In this document: piece after piece, positions 1-9,524 of the stretch
Position numbering within the stretch: position 1 is the stretch's first letter
Layout: each line of letters begins with the position of its first letter
From: Desulfobacteraceae bacterium
GTDB taxonomy: Bacteria; Desulfobacterota; Desulfobacteria; Desulfobacterales; Desulfosarcinaceae
Assembly: GCA_013003715.1 (NCBI GenBank)
Contig: JABDIN010000087.1
Location: 1-59,609, forward strand
Length of the DNA stretch: 59,609 nt
Direction: 5' to 3'
The notes under the pieces: model-generated
Databases searched by the model: none
The model's input: only the letters and a program-made list of their open reading frames with translations
Told to the model about the DNA's origin: nothing
Position numbers and translations under genes: made by a program

Positions 1-2
1 TC

Positions 3-2150
3 ACGATACTCGCCACAGCGATAACAATTCATGCCCATCTTTTTTCAGAACCGGCCGACAGATTCAATACAGCGCTTCCGCTGACGGTTGCCTTGCTCTA
101 TTGCCTGGTTTCCTGGGGTATTCTTTATATATGGTATTCCCGGTATAAAAAAATTAAAGTTGACTTTTTTTTCTTCGGTATCGATACCATCCTTATTATA
201 TTGGGCATTTACGTTACCGGTGGTGATAAGAGCTGGATGTTTTTCATGCTGATAGTGCACGTGGCCGATCAGGCCATTACCACATTTAAACGAACGATAT
301 TGTTAACGCATTTCAGTATCGTCGGCTATTTTTTACTCCTGATATTCCTCATACAAATAGAAGGTCGCGACATCGCCTGGCAATTGGAAGGATTAAAGAT
401 AACGACCCTGTATATGTTTGGCTGGTATCTATCCTTTGCGGCCAAATCCGCGGAAAAAGTAAAGCAACGTACCTCTGCTTCCGTGAAAATAGCGAAAAAC
501 GAATTGATGAAACGTCAGAAGGCGGAAGAGGAATTGAAAATAGCCAAAGCCCAGGCGGAATCCGCAAATCGGGCAAAAAGCTTCTTTCTTGCCAATATGT
601 CCCATGAAATCAGAACGCCGATGAACGGCATTATCGGCTTTACGGAATTACTCAATGATACCGAAATGACGGACGAACAGGCGGATTATACGGACACCAT
701 CCGGCGGTCCAGCCAGGCACTGTTATCTCTGATCAATGACATACTTGATTTCTCCAAAATCGAAGCCGGTGAGCTTGAATTTGAGAAGACCGAGTTCGAT
801 CTCGAGTTGCTCGCGCGTGATGTCTGCGCGATTATACGTCCGAAGACCCATGAGAATAATGTAAGAGTCAGTTGTAAAATAGATGACAATCTGCCTCCCG
901 CTGTATTAGGCGATCCATTGCGGATGCGGCAGGTGTTGACCAATTTGATGGGCAACTCCGCCAAGTTCACGGAATCAGGGTCCATTGATCTTTCCATTTC
1001 CGTCGAATATGTGGAGAATGATCAATTGAAGTTTCATGCAAAGGTCAGGGACACTGGGGTCGGTATCGCTGAGGAACAACTCGAGTCCATATTCGAAATC
1101 TTCCAGCAGGCCGATGTGGCCACAAATCGCCGGTTCGGTGGCACCGGTTTAGGTCTCTCCATTTGCAAAAATATCTCTAAAATGATGGGGGGAGATGTTT
1201 GGGTTGAGAGCAGGTTGGGTAGAGGAAGCACCTTTCATTTCACCGGGTATTTGGATCTTGCGAAACATCAAGTGGTGGATGATTCCCAGCAAACGGAGTT
1301 CAGGGAAAAACGAGTGTTGATCATAGACCAGGACAAGGATGATCTCACCTACATTTCCGAACTATTATCACAGAACGGTATGAGTGTAATCGGAATGTCG
1401 AAGCCAGGTGAGGCAATGGATGGTGTGGAGACCTTTTTACATAAAGGAAAGCCTTTTGATCTTCTGATTGCTGACCTTGAAACATTCGAGAACAATGGCG
1501 ACAGAATGGCGGTACTGCTTCGGCAAACCGGATCGGGTGTGGCGGATGTACCCATAATCGCACTTTCCTCGTCCCAGGTTTACATCGATAAGGAAACAAA
1601 AGAAAACGCTTGTGATGGTCATATAAGTAAACCGATTGAGAAAGATAAATTATTACAGATGATTGATGAGTTGACCGCCGACAAGACGTCTTTATCTACC
1701 CAGGGTTCTTCACTATCTGATGGTGATAAACTCAATGACACCCTTCCGGAGGACTTTAAACACACCATAAAAATACTTGTGGCCGAGGACAATCGGGTGA
1801 ATCAACAATTGATCATACGATTTCTAACCGGAGAAGGTTATCGCGTGGACGTGGTCGGCAACGGCAGAGAGGCCATCGAGCGGATAACCGAGTTTCCGGA
1901 TGCATATGCCATAATACTCATGGATGTTCAGATGCCCGAGCTGGACGGACTGTCGGCCACGGAGAGACTCCGGGAAGACGGATTCACCGGCATACCCATA
2001 ATCGCCATGACCGCTAATGCCCTGGCAGAAGACAAGCAGAGATGTTTCGATGCCGGAATGGACGACTATATCTCCAAACCCCTTCAACGCGAACAACTAT
2101 ATAGTATGATCGAAAGAGTGCTCATCCGGAAAATGAATTCCTTGAATTAA
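3..2150 (+). CDS. Hybrid sensor histidine kinase, 5' end outside window
   Basis: Membrane-bound hybrid two-component kinase. The reading frame is open from the first bases of the window, so the TTG at 93 is probably not the true start and the N-terminus is missing. Hydrophobic segments fill the first ~115 visible residues. A short coiled linker follows, then HisKA with the phospho-acceptor His in the [12 protein letters not shown] motif (near nt 600). The HATPase domain shows an N-box, [10 protein letters not shown] (G1) and GGTGLGL (G2). Two receiver domains follow. The first is divergent but keeps LLIADLE and a SKP lysine. The second is canonical, with EDN, an LMDVQMP phospho-Asp, an MTANA threonine region and SKP. 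No extracytoplasmic sensor domain or partner response regulator is visible, so the signal is unknown. It is followed by 78 bp of AT-rich DNA and then the RHS module. Confidence 0.93.
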   Translation, partial: TILATAITIHAHLFSEPADRFNTALPLTVALLYCLVSWGILYIWYSRYKKIKVDFFFFGIDTILIILGIYVTGGDKSWMFFMLIVHVADQAITTFKRTILLTHFSIVGYFLLLIFLIQIEGRDIAWQLEGLKITTLYMFGWYLSFAAKSAEKVKQRTSASVKIAKNELMKRQKAEEELKIAKAQAESANRAKSFFLANMSHEIRTPMNGIIGFTELLNDTEMTDEQADYTDTIRRSSQALLSLINDILDFSKIEAGELEFEKTEFDLELLARDVCAIIRPKTHENNVRVSCKIDDNLPPAVLGDPLRMRQVLTNLMGNSAKFTESGSIDLSISVEYVENDQLKFHAKVRDTGVGIAEEQLESIFEIFQQADVATNRRFGGTGLGLSICKNISKMMGGDVWVESRLGRGSTFHFTGYLDLAKHQVVDDSQQTEFREKRVLIIDQDKDDLTYISELLSQNGMSVIGMSKPGEAMDGVETFLHKGKPFDLLIADLETFENNGDRMAVLLRQTGSGVADVPIIALSSSQVYIDKETKENACDGHISKPIEKDKLLQMIDELTADKTSLSTQGSSLSDGDKLNDTLPEDFKHTIKILVAEDNRVNQQLIIRFLTGEGYRVDVVGNGREAIERITEFPDAYAIILMDVQMPELDGLSATERLREDGFTGIPIIAMTANALAEDKQRCFDAGMDDYISKPLQREQLYSMIERVLIRKMNSLN

Positions 2151-2228
2151 TTTGAGTGGTAAAAAATTGATTTAATTCGATATGTTATGGTGTAATTTCA
2201 GGGCGTCCATCAGTAATTCAGTAGTTAG

Positions 2229-3986
2229 CACATCACCGGACTTTACACCGAAACCATCACCCGCACCTACGGCGAAAACGGCCTGCCCGGCCGCACCTCA
2301 GGCATGCAGCTGGCCGCAGGCTACAGCCTGTTCTACGACTTCGATCCCACGGGACGGATGGATGCCATCAGCTACAACGCGGGCGGTATGGCCGGTGAGA
2401 CCCAATACCATTATCTGCCAGATTCGGACCTGATCGAACAGGCCACCGGCCACAACGGCCTCACCGCCACCTACACCTATGAGCCGCACCGGAACCTTAA
2501 AACCCGTGTGGAGAACCATACCGGCACCGGCCTTGTCTCCCAATACGACTACACCTACGACGCCGTGGGCCGCAGGGCATCCGCCGCCAACAGCGGCAGC
2601 GCATTCGCCGTGGCCGCATTCAGCCGATACGATTACAACGACCGCAGCGAACTCATCGAAGCCGGCAGGTTCTGGGGCACGGATATCACCGACACCACCA
2701 CCCCCTCCCAGCCCGAGTACCGGTCCTACGATTACGATCCCATCGGCAACCGGACGGATGCCGTCACCGGAACCGAACACACCGGGTACGATGCCAACGC
2801 ACTCAACCAGTACAGCGCCATTACCGGCGCTCACCCCCAAGCCCAGGTATACGATGCAGACGGCAATCTCACATCGGCATTTGGTATGACCTACACCTAC
2901 AACGCCGAAAACCGCCTCATCACCGTCGAACCCGACACATCCGCACCCGGGGACAAACGCCTGGCATTCACCTACGACTACATGGGCCGCCGGGTTAGAA
3001 AGCAGGTCTATGAATACACCCCAGACACCTGGAACCTCAAAAAGGAGATTTTGTTTGTCTACGACGGCTGGAATCTGGTAAAAGAGAGTATCAACCGGTT
3101 TAGCGAAGGAACCAACACCAGATATTACGTCTGGGGCATGGATCTGAGCCAGTCCCTCCAGGGCGCGGGCGGCGTCGGCGGCCTTTTGGCCTGTGCGGAC
3201 GCCGGGGACTCCGTTCTTTTACAATACATCTACGATGCCAACGGCAATGTCGGCCAGGTCCTGAATGCCGCCACCGGAGCGCTGTCCGCCCACTATGAGT
3301 ATGATCCCTATGGGAACGTTGTGCGGAGTGCTGGCAGTGGTGTGGAGGGGAATGTTTATCGGTTTAGTACAAAGTATACCGATGAGGAATCTGGATTGAT
3401 TTACTATGGATACAGGTATTATTCTCCTCAATTGGGGAGGTGGATAAATCGTGATCCGATTGGGGAGGAAGGTGGATTTAATCTATACGGGTTCGTGGGC
3501 AATGACGGGATAAATGGGAATGATTATTTAGGAAAGTACAATTGGCCATGTTTCTTCGCATGTTGGTTGGGGTTTGATGAAGATATATTTAAAGCGATGA
3601 GAGAGAAAAATCCCGATTTGTTATCACGAAAGAATCGAAGATGGTTGGAAAAAGAGTTTTTCAAAGAAAATAAAGATAAAATAAAAGGCATGTCTAAGTC
3701 CGCAGCTAAAAAATTTAGAAAAACTTGGTTGCCAAAGAAGCTTAGAAACGAAGGTATTAAAAAAGTACACAGGGTGGCATGGAGGAAATTTGGTAAAATT
3801 ACCGGCAGTAAAGCAGCAACTTGGGCGGCAGGGACAGCAATTGGAGCTGGAGCGGGTGCACCTCTAGGCGGAGTGGGTGCGGTGCCTGGTGCTGCGGTTG
3901 GATTTGTTGTTTCAACAGCTATAAATATAGTTTCTGGCTATGGAGATTTGAAAGAAATCTGCCACTGCGCATGGACATGTAAATGA
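2229..3986 (+). CDS. Orphan RHS-repeat C-terminal module with variable toxin-like tip
   Basis: C-terminal part of an RHS polymorphic-toxin protein. The first ATG is at 2304, but RHS-like sequence in the same frame extends up to 2229, after a stop at 2226. This means the gene has lost its 5' part; full RHS proteins are usually well over 1000 residues. YD-type repeats (YDPIGNR, YDADGN, YEYDPYGN) lead to the core-ending motif RYYSPQLGRWINRDPIGEEG and NLYGF. The core ends near nt 3535. After it the DNA turns clearly AT-rich and codes a ~150-residue tip: a Lys/Arg-rich helical part, then a Gly/Ala-rich hydrophobic stretch (AAGTAIGAGAGAPLGG onward). I recognise no nuclease or deaminase motif. A pore-forming or membrane-acting tip is an inference. 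Overlap with the next gene (ATGA) fits a toxin-immunity pair. It could be a silent orphan cassette, since no secretion N-terminus is present. Confidence 0.85.
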   Translation, partial: HITGLYTETITRTYGENGLPGRTSGMQLAAGYSLFYDFDPTGRMDAISYNAGGMAGETQYHYLPDSDLIEQATGHNGLTATYTYEPHRNLKTRVENHTGTGLVSQYDYTYDAVGRRASAANSGSAFAVAAFSRYDYNDRSELIEAGRFWGTDITDTTTPSQPEYRSYDYDPIGNRTDAVTGTEHTGYDANALNQYSAITGAHPQAQVYDADGNLTSAFGMTYTYNAENRLITVEPDTSAPGDKRLAFTYDYMGRRVRKQVYEYTPDTWNLKKEILFVYDGWNLVKESINRFSEGTNTRYYVWGMDLSQSLQGAGGVGGLLACADAGDSVLLQYIYDANGNVGQVLNAATGALSAHYEYDPYGNVVRSAGSGVEGNVYRFSTKYTDEESGLIYYGYRYYSPQLGRWINRDPIGEEGGFNLYGFVGNDGINGNDYLGKYNWPCFFACWLGFDEDIFKAMREKNPDLLSRKNRRWLEKEFFKENKDKIKGMSKSAAKKFRKTWLPKKLRNEGIKKVHRVAWRKFGKITGSKAATWAAGTAIGAGAGAPLGGVGAVPGAAVGFVVSTAINIVSGYGDLKEICHCAWTCK

Positions 3987-4243
3987 AATTTAAGAATTTA
4001 GTTGATATTAGTGTTGGCTCCCTTGTTTGTGCGACGATTCTACTTGTTGTAGATATAACTGTGTTGGGAATCGTCTCGGCAAAAATAATGTTTACTGATT
4101 TTAATAGTTTTTGGCCGTCGATAAAAGAATACTTATTTAAGTCGTGGTTCATTATTTTACATTTGATCATACTGAGTTTATTTGTTTTTGGATTGAGCTT
4201 GATATCCGTTCTAAAGAAAAATGAGGATAAGGAAAAGGAATGA
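3983..4243 (+). CDS. Small two-helix membrane protein, probable RHS immunity protein
   Basis: An 86-residue protein whose ATG overlaps the stop of the RHS module (ATGA). It has two long hydrophobic segments (about residues 8-35 and 52-75) and a charged C-terminal tail (KKNEDKEKE). Its base composition is AT-rich like the toxin tip and unlike the GC-rich RHS core. Polymorphic toxin systems encode the cognate immunity gene directly behind the tip, and membrane immunity proteins usually go with membrane-acting toxins. The immunity role is inferred from position only; no family was recognised. Confidence 0.6.
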   Translation: MKFKNLVDISVGSLVCATILLVVDITVLGIVSAKIMFTDFNSFWPSIKEYLFKSWFIILHLIILSLFVFGLSLISVLKKNEDKEKE

Positions 4244-4348
4244 AGAGGCCTCTATCGTATGGCATTATGGCACTAAGAACATCCTATATTAAAAATAGAA
4301 TAGAAGTAATAGATGTTAAGGAGGACAAACATGGAACAAATAGAGAAC

Positions 4349-5110
4349 AAATAGGGATATGCCGTAACATACAACCGACGTCACCATCGTCACGGTCATC
4401 TCTTTCAAAACCGGTACAAATCCATTGTCGTTGAAGAAGATGCATATTTTAAGGAGCTTGTTCGTTATATTCACCTGAATCCATTACGGGCAGGGATAGT
4501 GGACTCTTTGCGCAAACTTGATCACTATCTTTGGACCGGGCACAGTGTGATATTAGGTCGCAGGGACAATCATTGGCAGGATACGGATCATGTGCTTGGC
4601 TGGTTCGGGGAGAAGCTGAGGCCTGCGCGGCAGGCGTATCGTCACTTTGCAAAAAAAGGAATAGAAATGGGGAGGCAACCCCATCTTGTGGGCGGAGGGC
4701 TTGTCCAATCGGCCGGTGGGTGGTCGGAAGTCAAGGCGATGCGGCGGATCGGTCTGAAAAACAAGGGAGATGAGCGTATCCTTGGCAGCGGGAAGTTCGT
4801 CCAAAATATTCTCAAGGAGATTGAACCTGAAAAAAAGTATCGAATGTCCAATCAGGATCGAGAACGAACGGCCATGAAGATGGTTCAAGAGTATTGCTGT
4901 AGAGCAGGCATACAGGCGTCAGCGCTATACGGCGGCAGCCGACAGCGTTCGATATCGCAGGTAAGGCATGAACTGGCTTGTCGATTAACCGATACATTAG
5001 GACTTTCGTTTGCCGAGACCGCCAGGTTGTTGGGGGTTTCCACATCATCCATAGCTAAGATAAAGATGAGGAAAACAGATAAGCAATAAATGTCAACAAC
5101 GTCCCTATTT
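4349..5110 (+). mobile_element. Decayed IS200/RAYT-type element with 9-bp inverted ends
   Basis: The segment is bounded by AAATAGGGA (4349-4357) and its exact inverse TCCCTATTT (5102-5110), and it holds the remnant transposase gene. The left end runs directly into the middle of the transposase reading frame, so an internal deletion has probably removed the 5' part of the gene. The 9-bp match is short and could be partly fortuitous, but both copies sit exactly at the two limits of the transposase-related sequence. Confidence 0.55.
4355..5089 (+). pseudogene. REP-associated (Y1-type) transposase, N-terminus lost
   Basis: Sequence in one frame from 4355 to the stop at 5089 matches the RAYT/IS200-like Y1 transposase family. 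It reads NRRHHRHGHLFQNRYKS, then YFKELVRYIHLNPLRAG and DHYLWTGH, which are hallmark motifs of that family. The C-terminal ~70 residues form a helix-turn-helix like the DnaA/Trp-repressor-type end seen on many of these proteins (SFAETARLLGVSTSSI). The N-terminal ~60 residues, with the metal-binding HUH histidines, are missing. A well-formed Shine-Dalgarno and ATG at 4331 lie in the same frame but are cut off by a TAG at 4352. The gene is therefore very unlikely to be an active transposase. Confidence 0.8.
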
Positions 5111-5127
5111 TACACCTATTTTACCCA

Positions 5128-5517
5128 TCACTTTTTGTAAACTGGTTTCAAGCCTCTGATCATCGGGTAATGTTTTACATTTAGCGTCTTTAATTCGGCT
5201 TTTTCTATATCGGCTGTTGCGGCTAAGATAGCATCAGCGAGTCCAACTCCGTGAGACTTGCAAAAATCGCGTTTGTAAAGCCCACCTGCTTTTGCAATCT
5301 CGGCGGTTATTGGGACAACGCGAAAAAGGGAAACAAAATTTTCTAATACAGTCAGTTCGTTAGTTCCCTTCACTCCTGCGTACAATTCGGCGACAACTAT
5401 TGATGATAGAATGATTTTTGAAGAACATTTTTTAATAAAATCTGTAGCTTTTTCAAAGCCACGCAAAAAATCAACCAACACATCGGTATCAACAAGCATT
5501 GTATCAGACATGCCCAT
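5128..5517 (-). CDS. vapC: PIN-domain ribonuclease toxin (VapC-like)
   Basis: Toxin of a type II toxin-antitoxin pair, expected to cleave RNA with Mg2+. This PIN-domain protein of 129 residues has the normal VapC length. The acidic active-site residues are visible: Asp in MLVDTDVLVDFLRG, Glu in VVAELYAG and Asp in VGLADAILAA. The C-terminal LNVKHYP resembles the usual TRNxxHF end. The start codon overlaps the antitoxin stop by one base (TAATG), so translation is probably coupled. Which RNA is cut cannot be read from the sequence. Confidence 0.88.
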   Translation of the reverse strand: MGMSDTMLVDTDVLVDFLRGFEKATDFIKKCSSKIILSSIVVAELYAGVKGTNELTVLENFVSLFRVVPITAEIAKAGGLYKRDFCKSHGVGLADAILAATADIEKAELKTLNVKHYPMIRGLKPVYKK

Positions 5518-5747
5518 TACCTATCCCATTCAGATCGTATACCTCTGAAATCAGGGAGATCTTTTCGATTTTTCCAGATTCCAGCAGCTTCTCTCAGTGC
5601 CATGTCTTTTTGCCTTTGTCCATTTTGGTCGATGAGACGATCAATAGCCTCACGAATGATTTCACTCTGTTTTTTCCCTAAATTTTTAGCAATAACAGCC
5701 AATTCTACGCGTTGCTTATCTGTAATGTATATTTGAGTTCGTATCAT
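5517..5747 (-). CDS. vapB: Ribbon-helix-helix antitoxin (VapB-like)
   Basis: A 76-residue antitoxin upstream of the PIN toxin. The N-terminus reads as a CopG/RHH fold: a beta strand RTQIYIT, a helix, then KKQSEIIREAIDRLI. The C-terminal part (EAAGIWKNRKDLPDFRGIRSEWDR) is the usual toxin-binding tail seen on RHH antitoxins paired with PIN toxins. A strong Shine-Dalgarno (CCTCCTT on the plus strand, 5754-5760) precedes the ATG. Autoregulation through the palindrome at 5762-5773 is expected by analogy with known TA operons. Confidence 0.85.
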   Translation of the reverse strand: MIRTQIYITDKQRVELAVIAKNLGKKQSEIIREAIDRLIDQNGQRQKDMALREAAGIWKNRKDLPDFRGIRSEWDR

Positions 5748-5761
5748 ACCAGCCCTCCTTT

Positions 5762-5804
5762 AATGTATACATTACACATATACATCACTGCGGCGCCTTG
5801 TCAA
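5762..5804 (-). promoter_or_regulatory. vapBC promoter and palindromic operator
   Basis: On the minus strand TTGACA (plus-strand 5799-5804) is followed after 16 bp by TATATG (5777-5782). The perfect 12-bp palindrome AATGTATACATT (5762-5773) lies between the -10 box and the ribosome-binding site, where a bound RHH antitoxin would block transcription. A nearby ATATACAT half-repeat may be a second half site. Binding by the antitoxin is inferred. Confidence 0.65.
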
Positions 5805-6046
5805 GGCTGTGCGCGGTTAAATCAGCGGCACGGCTTTTTGGGATGTGGTAAATTGTGGCAAATTGGGGACATTATTGACTATTACTACTTTAAGTCGTAG
5901 TTCCTATCAGTATTGATAGAGACTTATGAAAAAGGCGAAAACTCCCAAATGCCCAGAACATCCAGATTGGATTCGCCGGGCAATTACAGATCAACGCCTT
6001 CACCGCAGGAGGGTGGGGTGACACCGGCTTTTAACATTCTTCCGTA
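5805..6046. other. Intergenic stretch without recognised gene
   Basis: No convincing gene is visible. A 31-codon reading frame (ATG near 5926, MKKAKTPKCPEHPDW...) exists, but I cannot place it in any family. Confidence 0.4.
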
Positions 6047-6838
6047 CTATTGGATTTCCTCATACTGGTTTAAAATCGCTTGATACCTGGCTGATGATGT
6101 CACTCTTTTGATGGCGAGATTAATCTGATCCATCTTCGCAGCATATGGCGATTTTTTGCTCATCAGGAGATGGAAAACAAGTGGGCCGAATTTTGCTTCC
6201 GTCGGTATGACTTTATCCGATAAGCCCATTTGATTGATCAGGAATGTCCCGGTGAAAAGTGGTTCAATGAGTATGTCGGCTCTGCGCGCGGCTAAAAAAT
6301 CGAACGCGTTATTTTCGGTAGGGACATAGTGGGTGTCCACACCATGGCTGTCAATGTTGATCTTATGCCAATTATTGCCAATATTGGTCACGGGTGTGAG
6401 TCCAAGCTCCTTGATATCAATTCCCGATGAGATCCCGTTGATTTCACCCAATTTCGGGTGGTTCTTATAGGTGTAAACAAACAGGTGCAGTTCGAGTATG
6501 GGGTCTTCACTTTTTATGGCGTAGCCAAGACGCTCTTCTGTAGCGATTGTGACTAAAAAATCAGCTTCCCCCGTTTCAACGCTCAATTGCGCTCTTTTCC
6601 ACGGGCGAGCGTGAAAACCCAGGGGTACACCAAAATCATTATCAAAAATCTCACGTAGTATGTCTATGTATAAACCTTTTACTTCACCTTGCTCGTCAAT
6701 ATAACTGAAAGGTTCCCAACCGGAAAAAGCATAGGTTGCCTTTCCTGTTTGATCCTTTTCATCAGCATTGCCGATACTTACAGAAGAAAAAATGGAAATG
6801 AAAACAAGGGTTGCTATGTATCGTTTTTTTATATTCAT
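6047..6838 (-). CDS. Periplasmic solute-binding protein, family 3
   Basis: Secreted substrate-binding protein of the SBP_bac_3 (amino-acid-type) fold, 263 residues. A signal peptide covers about residues 1-25 (KKR then a hydrophobic core, cleavage near NADEKD). The mature start YAFSGWEPFSYIDEQGEVKGLYIDILREI is typical for the family, and EADFLVTIATEERLGYA corresponds to the hinge-proximal ligand loop. No ABC permease or ATPase gene is adjacent. It may serve a distant transporter, or act as a sensor-type SBP like many orphans in deltaproteobacteria. The ligand cannot be predicted. Confidence 0.85.
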   Translation of the reverse strand: MNIKKRYIATLVFISIFSSVSIGNADEKDQTGKATYAFSGWEPFSYIDEQGEVKGLYIDILREIFDNDFGVPLGFHARPWKRAQLSVETGEADFLVTIATEERLGYAIKSEDPILELHLFVYTYKNHPKLGEINGISSGIDIKELGLTPVTNIGNNWHKINIDSHGVDTHYVPTENNAFDFLAARRADILIEPLFTGTFLINQMGLSDKVIPTEAKFGPLVFHLLMSKKSPYAAKMDQINLAIKRVTSSARYQAILNQYEEIQ

Positions 6839-7277
6839 TGTGTTCTAACTTTTATATAGGTTGTGTTGTGATAGGCCAATACCTGATAGACCAAGTTTTT
6901 CTACATTTCTTATAAAAAGCACTCTTCTGTTTGATGTCAAGGCGATTTTTTGGATCCGTTTGATTTTGTCTGTCAACCCTGTAAATGTATAATATTAACC
7001 CGGCAACTAAACAGGTACTGTGACGTATGTCTGATTTCCGTAAAGCATTTCCGGCGGAATATATGGGAACGCCGTTCTTACGACCGCTGTCTCCTATAAA
7101 CCGGAAAGATGAATTTTGCGTAATTATCCGTCGAAGCACTAAAAGGTATCGCTCAGGTTGTTTGATCGAATTTCCTATGCCGGTGTATTCATAACGATAT
7201 TTGACAGGGGGGCACACCGATACAATGTTTAATCCAATACGAAGTCCCGAAAACCAAGAAAACGACGGAACGCTGCC
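6839..7277. other. Leader region upstream of leuC
   Basis: A 439-bp stretch without a supported gene. A possible plus-strand promoter is TTGTCT (6966-6971) with TATAAT (6988-6993), spacer 16 bp. Another TTGACA occurs at 7201 but lacks a well-placed -10 box. The long antisense open frame over this region and leuC has no recognisable protein character. I did not see a leucine-codon-rich leader peptide or T-box. Confidence 0.35.
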
Positions 7278-8684
7278 ATGGGCAAAACATTGTTTGAAAA
7301 GATTTGGAAAACGCATGCCGTTAAGGAATTCACAGACGGTTCCACCATGCTCTATATCGATCGTCATCTGGTCCATGAAGTGACCAGCCCCCAGGCCTTT
7401 GAGGGGCTTCGAATAGCGGGGCGAAAGGTCCGGCGCCCGGATCTGACGTTTGCGACCATGGATCACAATGTGCCGACCACCGCGGATCGGATGACCATCG
7501 AGGATCCCATCTCCAGGGCCCAGGTTGAGGCACTTGAAAAAAACACGATTGAATTCGATGTACCGCTTTTCGGACTGGGGCATCCGCGGCAAGGTATCGT
7601 CCATGTTATCGGCCCGGAGTTGGGTCTGACACTGCCGGGGCTTACCATGGTCTGCGGCGATTCCCACACTTCCACCCACGGTGCGTTCGGTGCTCTGGCA
7701 TTTGGTATCGGCACTTCCGAAGTGGAACACGTGCTGGTGACCCAAACCCTTGTACAATCCAAACCGAAGACCTGCAGGGTGGAATTCACCGGACGTCCCG
7801 GGCCGGGTGTTTTTTCAAAAGATATGATCCTCAAACTGATCGGTACTATCGGTACGGCGGGCGCCACCGGATATGTCCTTGAATATGGCGGACAGGCGAT
7901 CCGGTCGCTGTCCATGGAGGCCCGTATGAGCGTCTGCAACATGAGCATCGAAGCCGGAGCCCGGGCGGGAATGATTGCTCCTGATGACAGAACCTTTGAA
8001 TACATTGCTTCGGGGCAACGTCCCTATGCGCCCCGAAACCGCCAACTGGACAGGGCAATTGCCTACTGGAAAATATTGCCGAGCGACGCGGATGCCCGGT
8101 TTGACCGGGTTATTACCATCGATACCAACGGGCTTGCGCCCCAAGTGACCTGGGGAACCAACCCGGGTATGGTGATCGATATCGATATGCCGGTCCCCGG
8201 TGGCGAACAGGCCGGTGGATACTCCCGTACCGATGCGGAAAAAGCGCTGGATTATATGGGCCTGACACCCGGTACCCGCATGACCGATGTCGCGGTGGAT
8301 GTGGTATTCATCGGCAGTTGCACCAATTCACGCATCGAGGATCTGCGCCTGGCAGCCGACATCCTCAAGGGCCGCCGGAAAGCCGATCATGTGGATCTAC
8401 TGGTGGTGCCCGGCTCGCATGAGGTGCGTGAGCAGGCCATTGCCGAGGGACTGGATAAAATCTTCGAAGCAGCCGGCGCTCAATGGCGCTTTGCCGGTTG
8501 CAGCATGTGCCTGGCGATGAATCCGGATCAATTGCGACCTGAACAGCGTTGTGCCTCCACGTCGAATCGTAATTTCGAAGGCCGCCAGGGCAGGGGAGGG
8601 CGCACGCATCTGGTCAGCCCGCAGATGGCGGCCGCTGCTGCAGTGGCCGGTAAATTTGTAGATATCCGCAAATGGCAGGTTTGA
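7278..8684 (+). CDS. leuC: 3-isopropylmalate dehydratase large subunit
   Basis: Large subunit of isopropylmalate isomerase, which interconverts 2- and 3-isopropylmalate in leucine biosynthesis and works with LeuD. At 468 residues it has the length of the classical bacterial LeuC. The three cysteines that bind the [4Fe-4S] cluster are C348 (FIGSCTNSR) and C408/C411 (GCSMCLAM). The signature [26 protein letters not shown] and the C-terminal [19 protein letters not shown] are intact. leuD follows after 56 bp in the same direction, so the two are probably co-transcribed. No leuA or leuB lies in the window. Confidence 0.97.
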   Translation: MGKTLFEKIWKTHAVKEFTDGSTMLYIDRHLVHEVTSPQAFEGLRIAGRKVRRPDLTFATMDHNVPTTADRMTIEDPISRAQVEALEKNTIEFDVPLFGLGHPRQGIVHVIGPELGLTLPGLTMVCGDSHTSTHGAFGALAFGIGTSEVEHVLVTQTLVQSKPKTCRVEFTGRPGPGVFSKDMILKLIGTIGTAGATGYVLEYGGQAIRSLSMEARMSVCNMSIEAGARAGMIAPDDRTFEYIASGQRPYAPRNRQLDRAIAYWKILPSDADARFDRVITIDTNGLAPQVTWGTNPGMVIDIDMPVPGGEQAGGYSRTDAEKALDYMGLTPGTRMTDVAVDVVFIGSCTNSRIEDLRLAADILKGRRKADHVDLLVVPGSHEVREQAIAEGLDKIFEAAGAQWRFAGCSMCLAMNPDQLRPEQRCASTSNRNFEGRQGRGGRTHLVSPQMAAAAAVAGKFVDIRKWQV

Positions 8685-8740
8685 CAAATGCCCAAATACT
8701 TTTTTTCAATCAATTCGAACTTTTGAAATAAGGATCTGTC

Positions 8741-9385
8741 ATGGAATCATTTACGACCCACACGGGCATCGTTGCCACTTTAGACCGGTCCAATGTGGAT
8801 ACGGACCAGATTATCCCCAAGCAGTTTCTTAAATCCATTCTTCGCGTCGGGTATGGGCCCAGCGCATTCTTTGACTGGCGATACGACAGGGAAGGGAACC
8901 CACTGCCGGATTTCGAGCTCAATTCCCCACGCTTTCAGGGACGGTCAATCCTGGTGACCGGTAACAATTTCGGGTGTGGATCGAGCCGGGAACATGCGGT
9001 GTGGGCTCTTCTTCAGGACGGCTATCGGGCCGTCATCGCACCTTTTAAGATGCGTAATGATGAGCGTATTCCCGGCTTTGCTGATATTTTCAAAAGCAAT
9101 GCGGTGAAAAATGGTCTGCTGACCATTGAGTTGAGTGAGACGGCGGTCAGCCGGATCGTTTCCCTGGTGGCTGATGTTGATAAACTCCAAGCAACCATAG
9201 ACCTCCCGGGTCAGAGAATCACCATCCACGCCGCTGAACCGGTGGCGTTCAGCTTCGACATCGATGGGGCGAGCAAGGACAGATTGATCAATGGTCTGGA
9301 TGATATTGCCGTCAGCCTGAAATACGAAATCGATATCCGTCGATTTGAAGAACAGTACGATCTGTTCTTATCGCCCCAGGCTTGA
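8741..9385 (+). CDS. leuD: 3-isopropylmalate dehydratase small subunit
   Basis: Swivel-domain subunit that completes the isopropylmalate isomerase active site with LeuC. The 214 residues match the usual ~200. Family motifs are clear: NVDTDQIIPKQFLK near the N-terminus, GNNFGCGSSREHAVWAL (substrate-contacting loop) and the FADIFKSNAVKNGLL region. It lies 56 bp after leuC in the same direction. An operon is inferred from spacing and function. Confidence 0.97.
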   Translation: MESFTTHTGIVATLDRSNVDTDQIIPKQFLKSILRVGYGPSAFFDWRYDREGNPLPDFELNSPRFQGRSILVTGNNFGCGSSREHAVWALLQDGYRAVIAPFKMRNDERIPGFADIFKSNAVKNGLLTIELSETAVSRIVSLVADVDKLQATIDLPGQRITIHAAEPVAFSFDIDGASKDRLINGLDDIAVSLKYEIDIRRFEEQYDLFLSPQA

Positions 9386-9524
9386 CGGCGGGTGTGCGCT
9401 ATTCGTCCTGAATTGAAATCAACACGGTATCCCTATTGACGATCCAGCCGTCTTTGACTCGCGACGACAGAAATGTCACAGCGCCGTGGGGACAGGTGAT
9501 ACCGAAGAAAACATTTTGTTCCCA

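Noticed and set aside
2182-2433. 83-codon frame at the start of the RHS module
   Set aside because: It is Pro/Ala/Thr-rich because it reads the GC-rich RHS core in the wrong frame.
4240-4434. 64-codon frame overlapping the immunity gene stop by ATGA
   Set aside because: It runs into the transposase remnant in the wrong frame, so its second half is antigenic noise rather than a conserved protein.
6852-7757. 301-codon open frame antisense to leuC and its leader
   Set aside because: It overlaps well-supported leuC and its composition shows no family resemblance; it is a shadow of the opposite strand.
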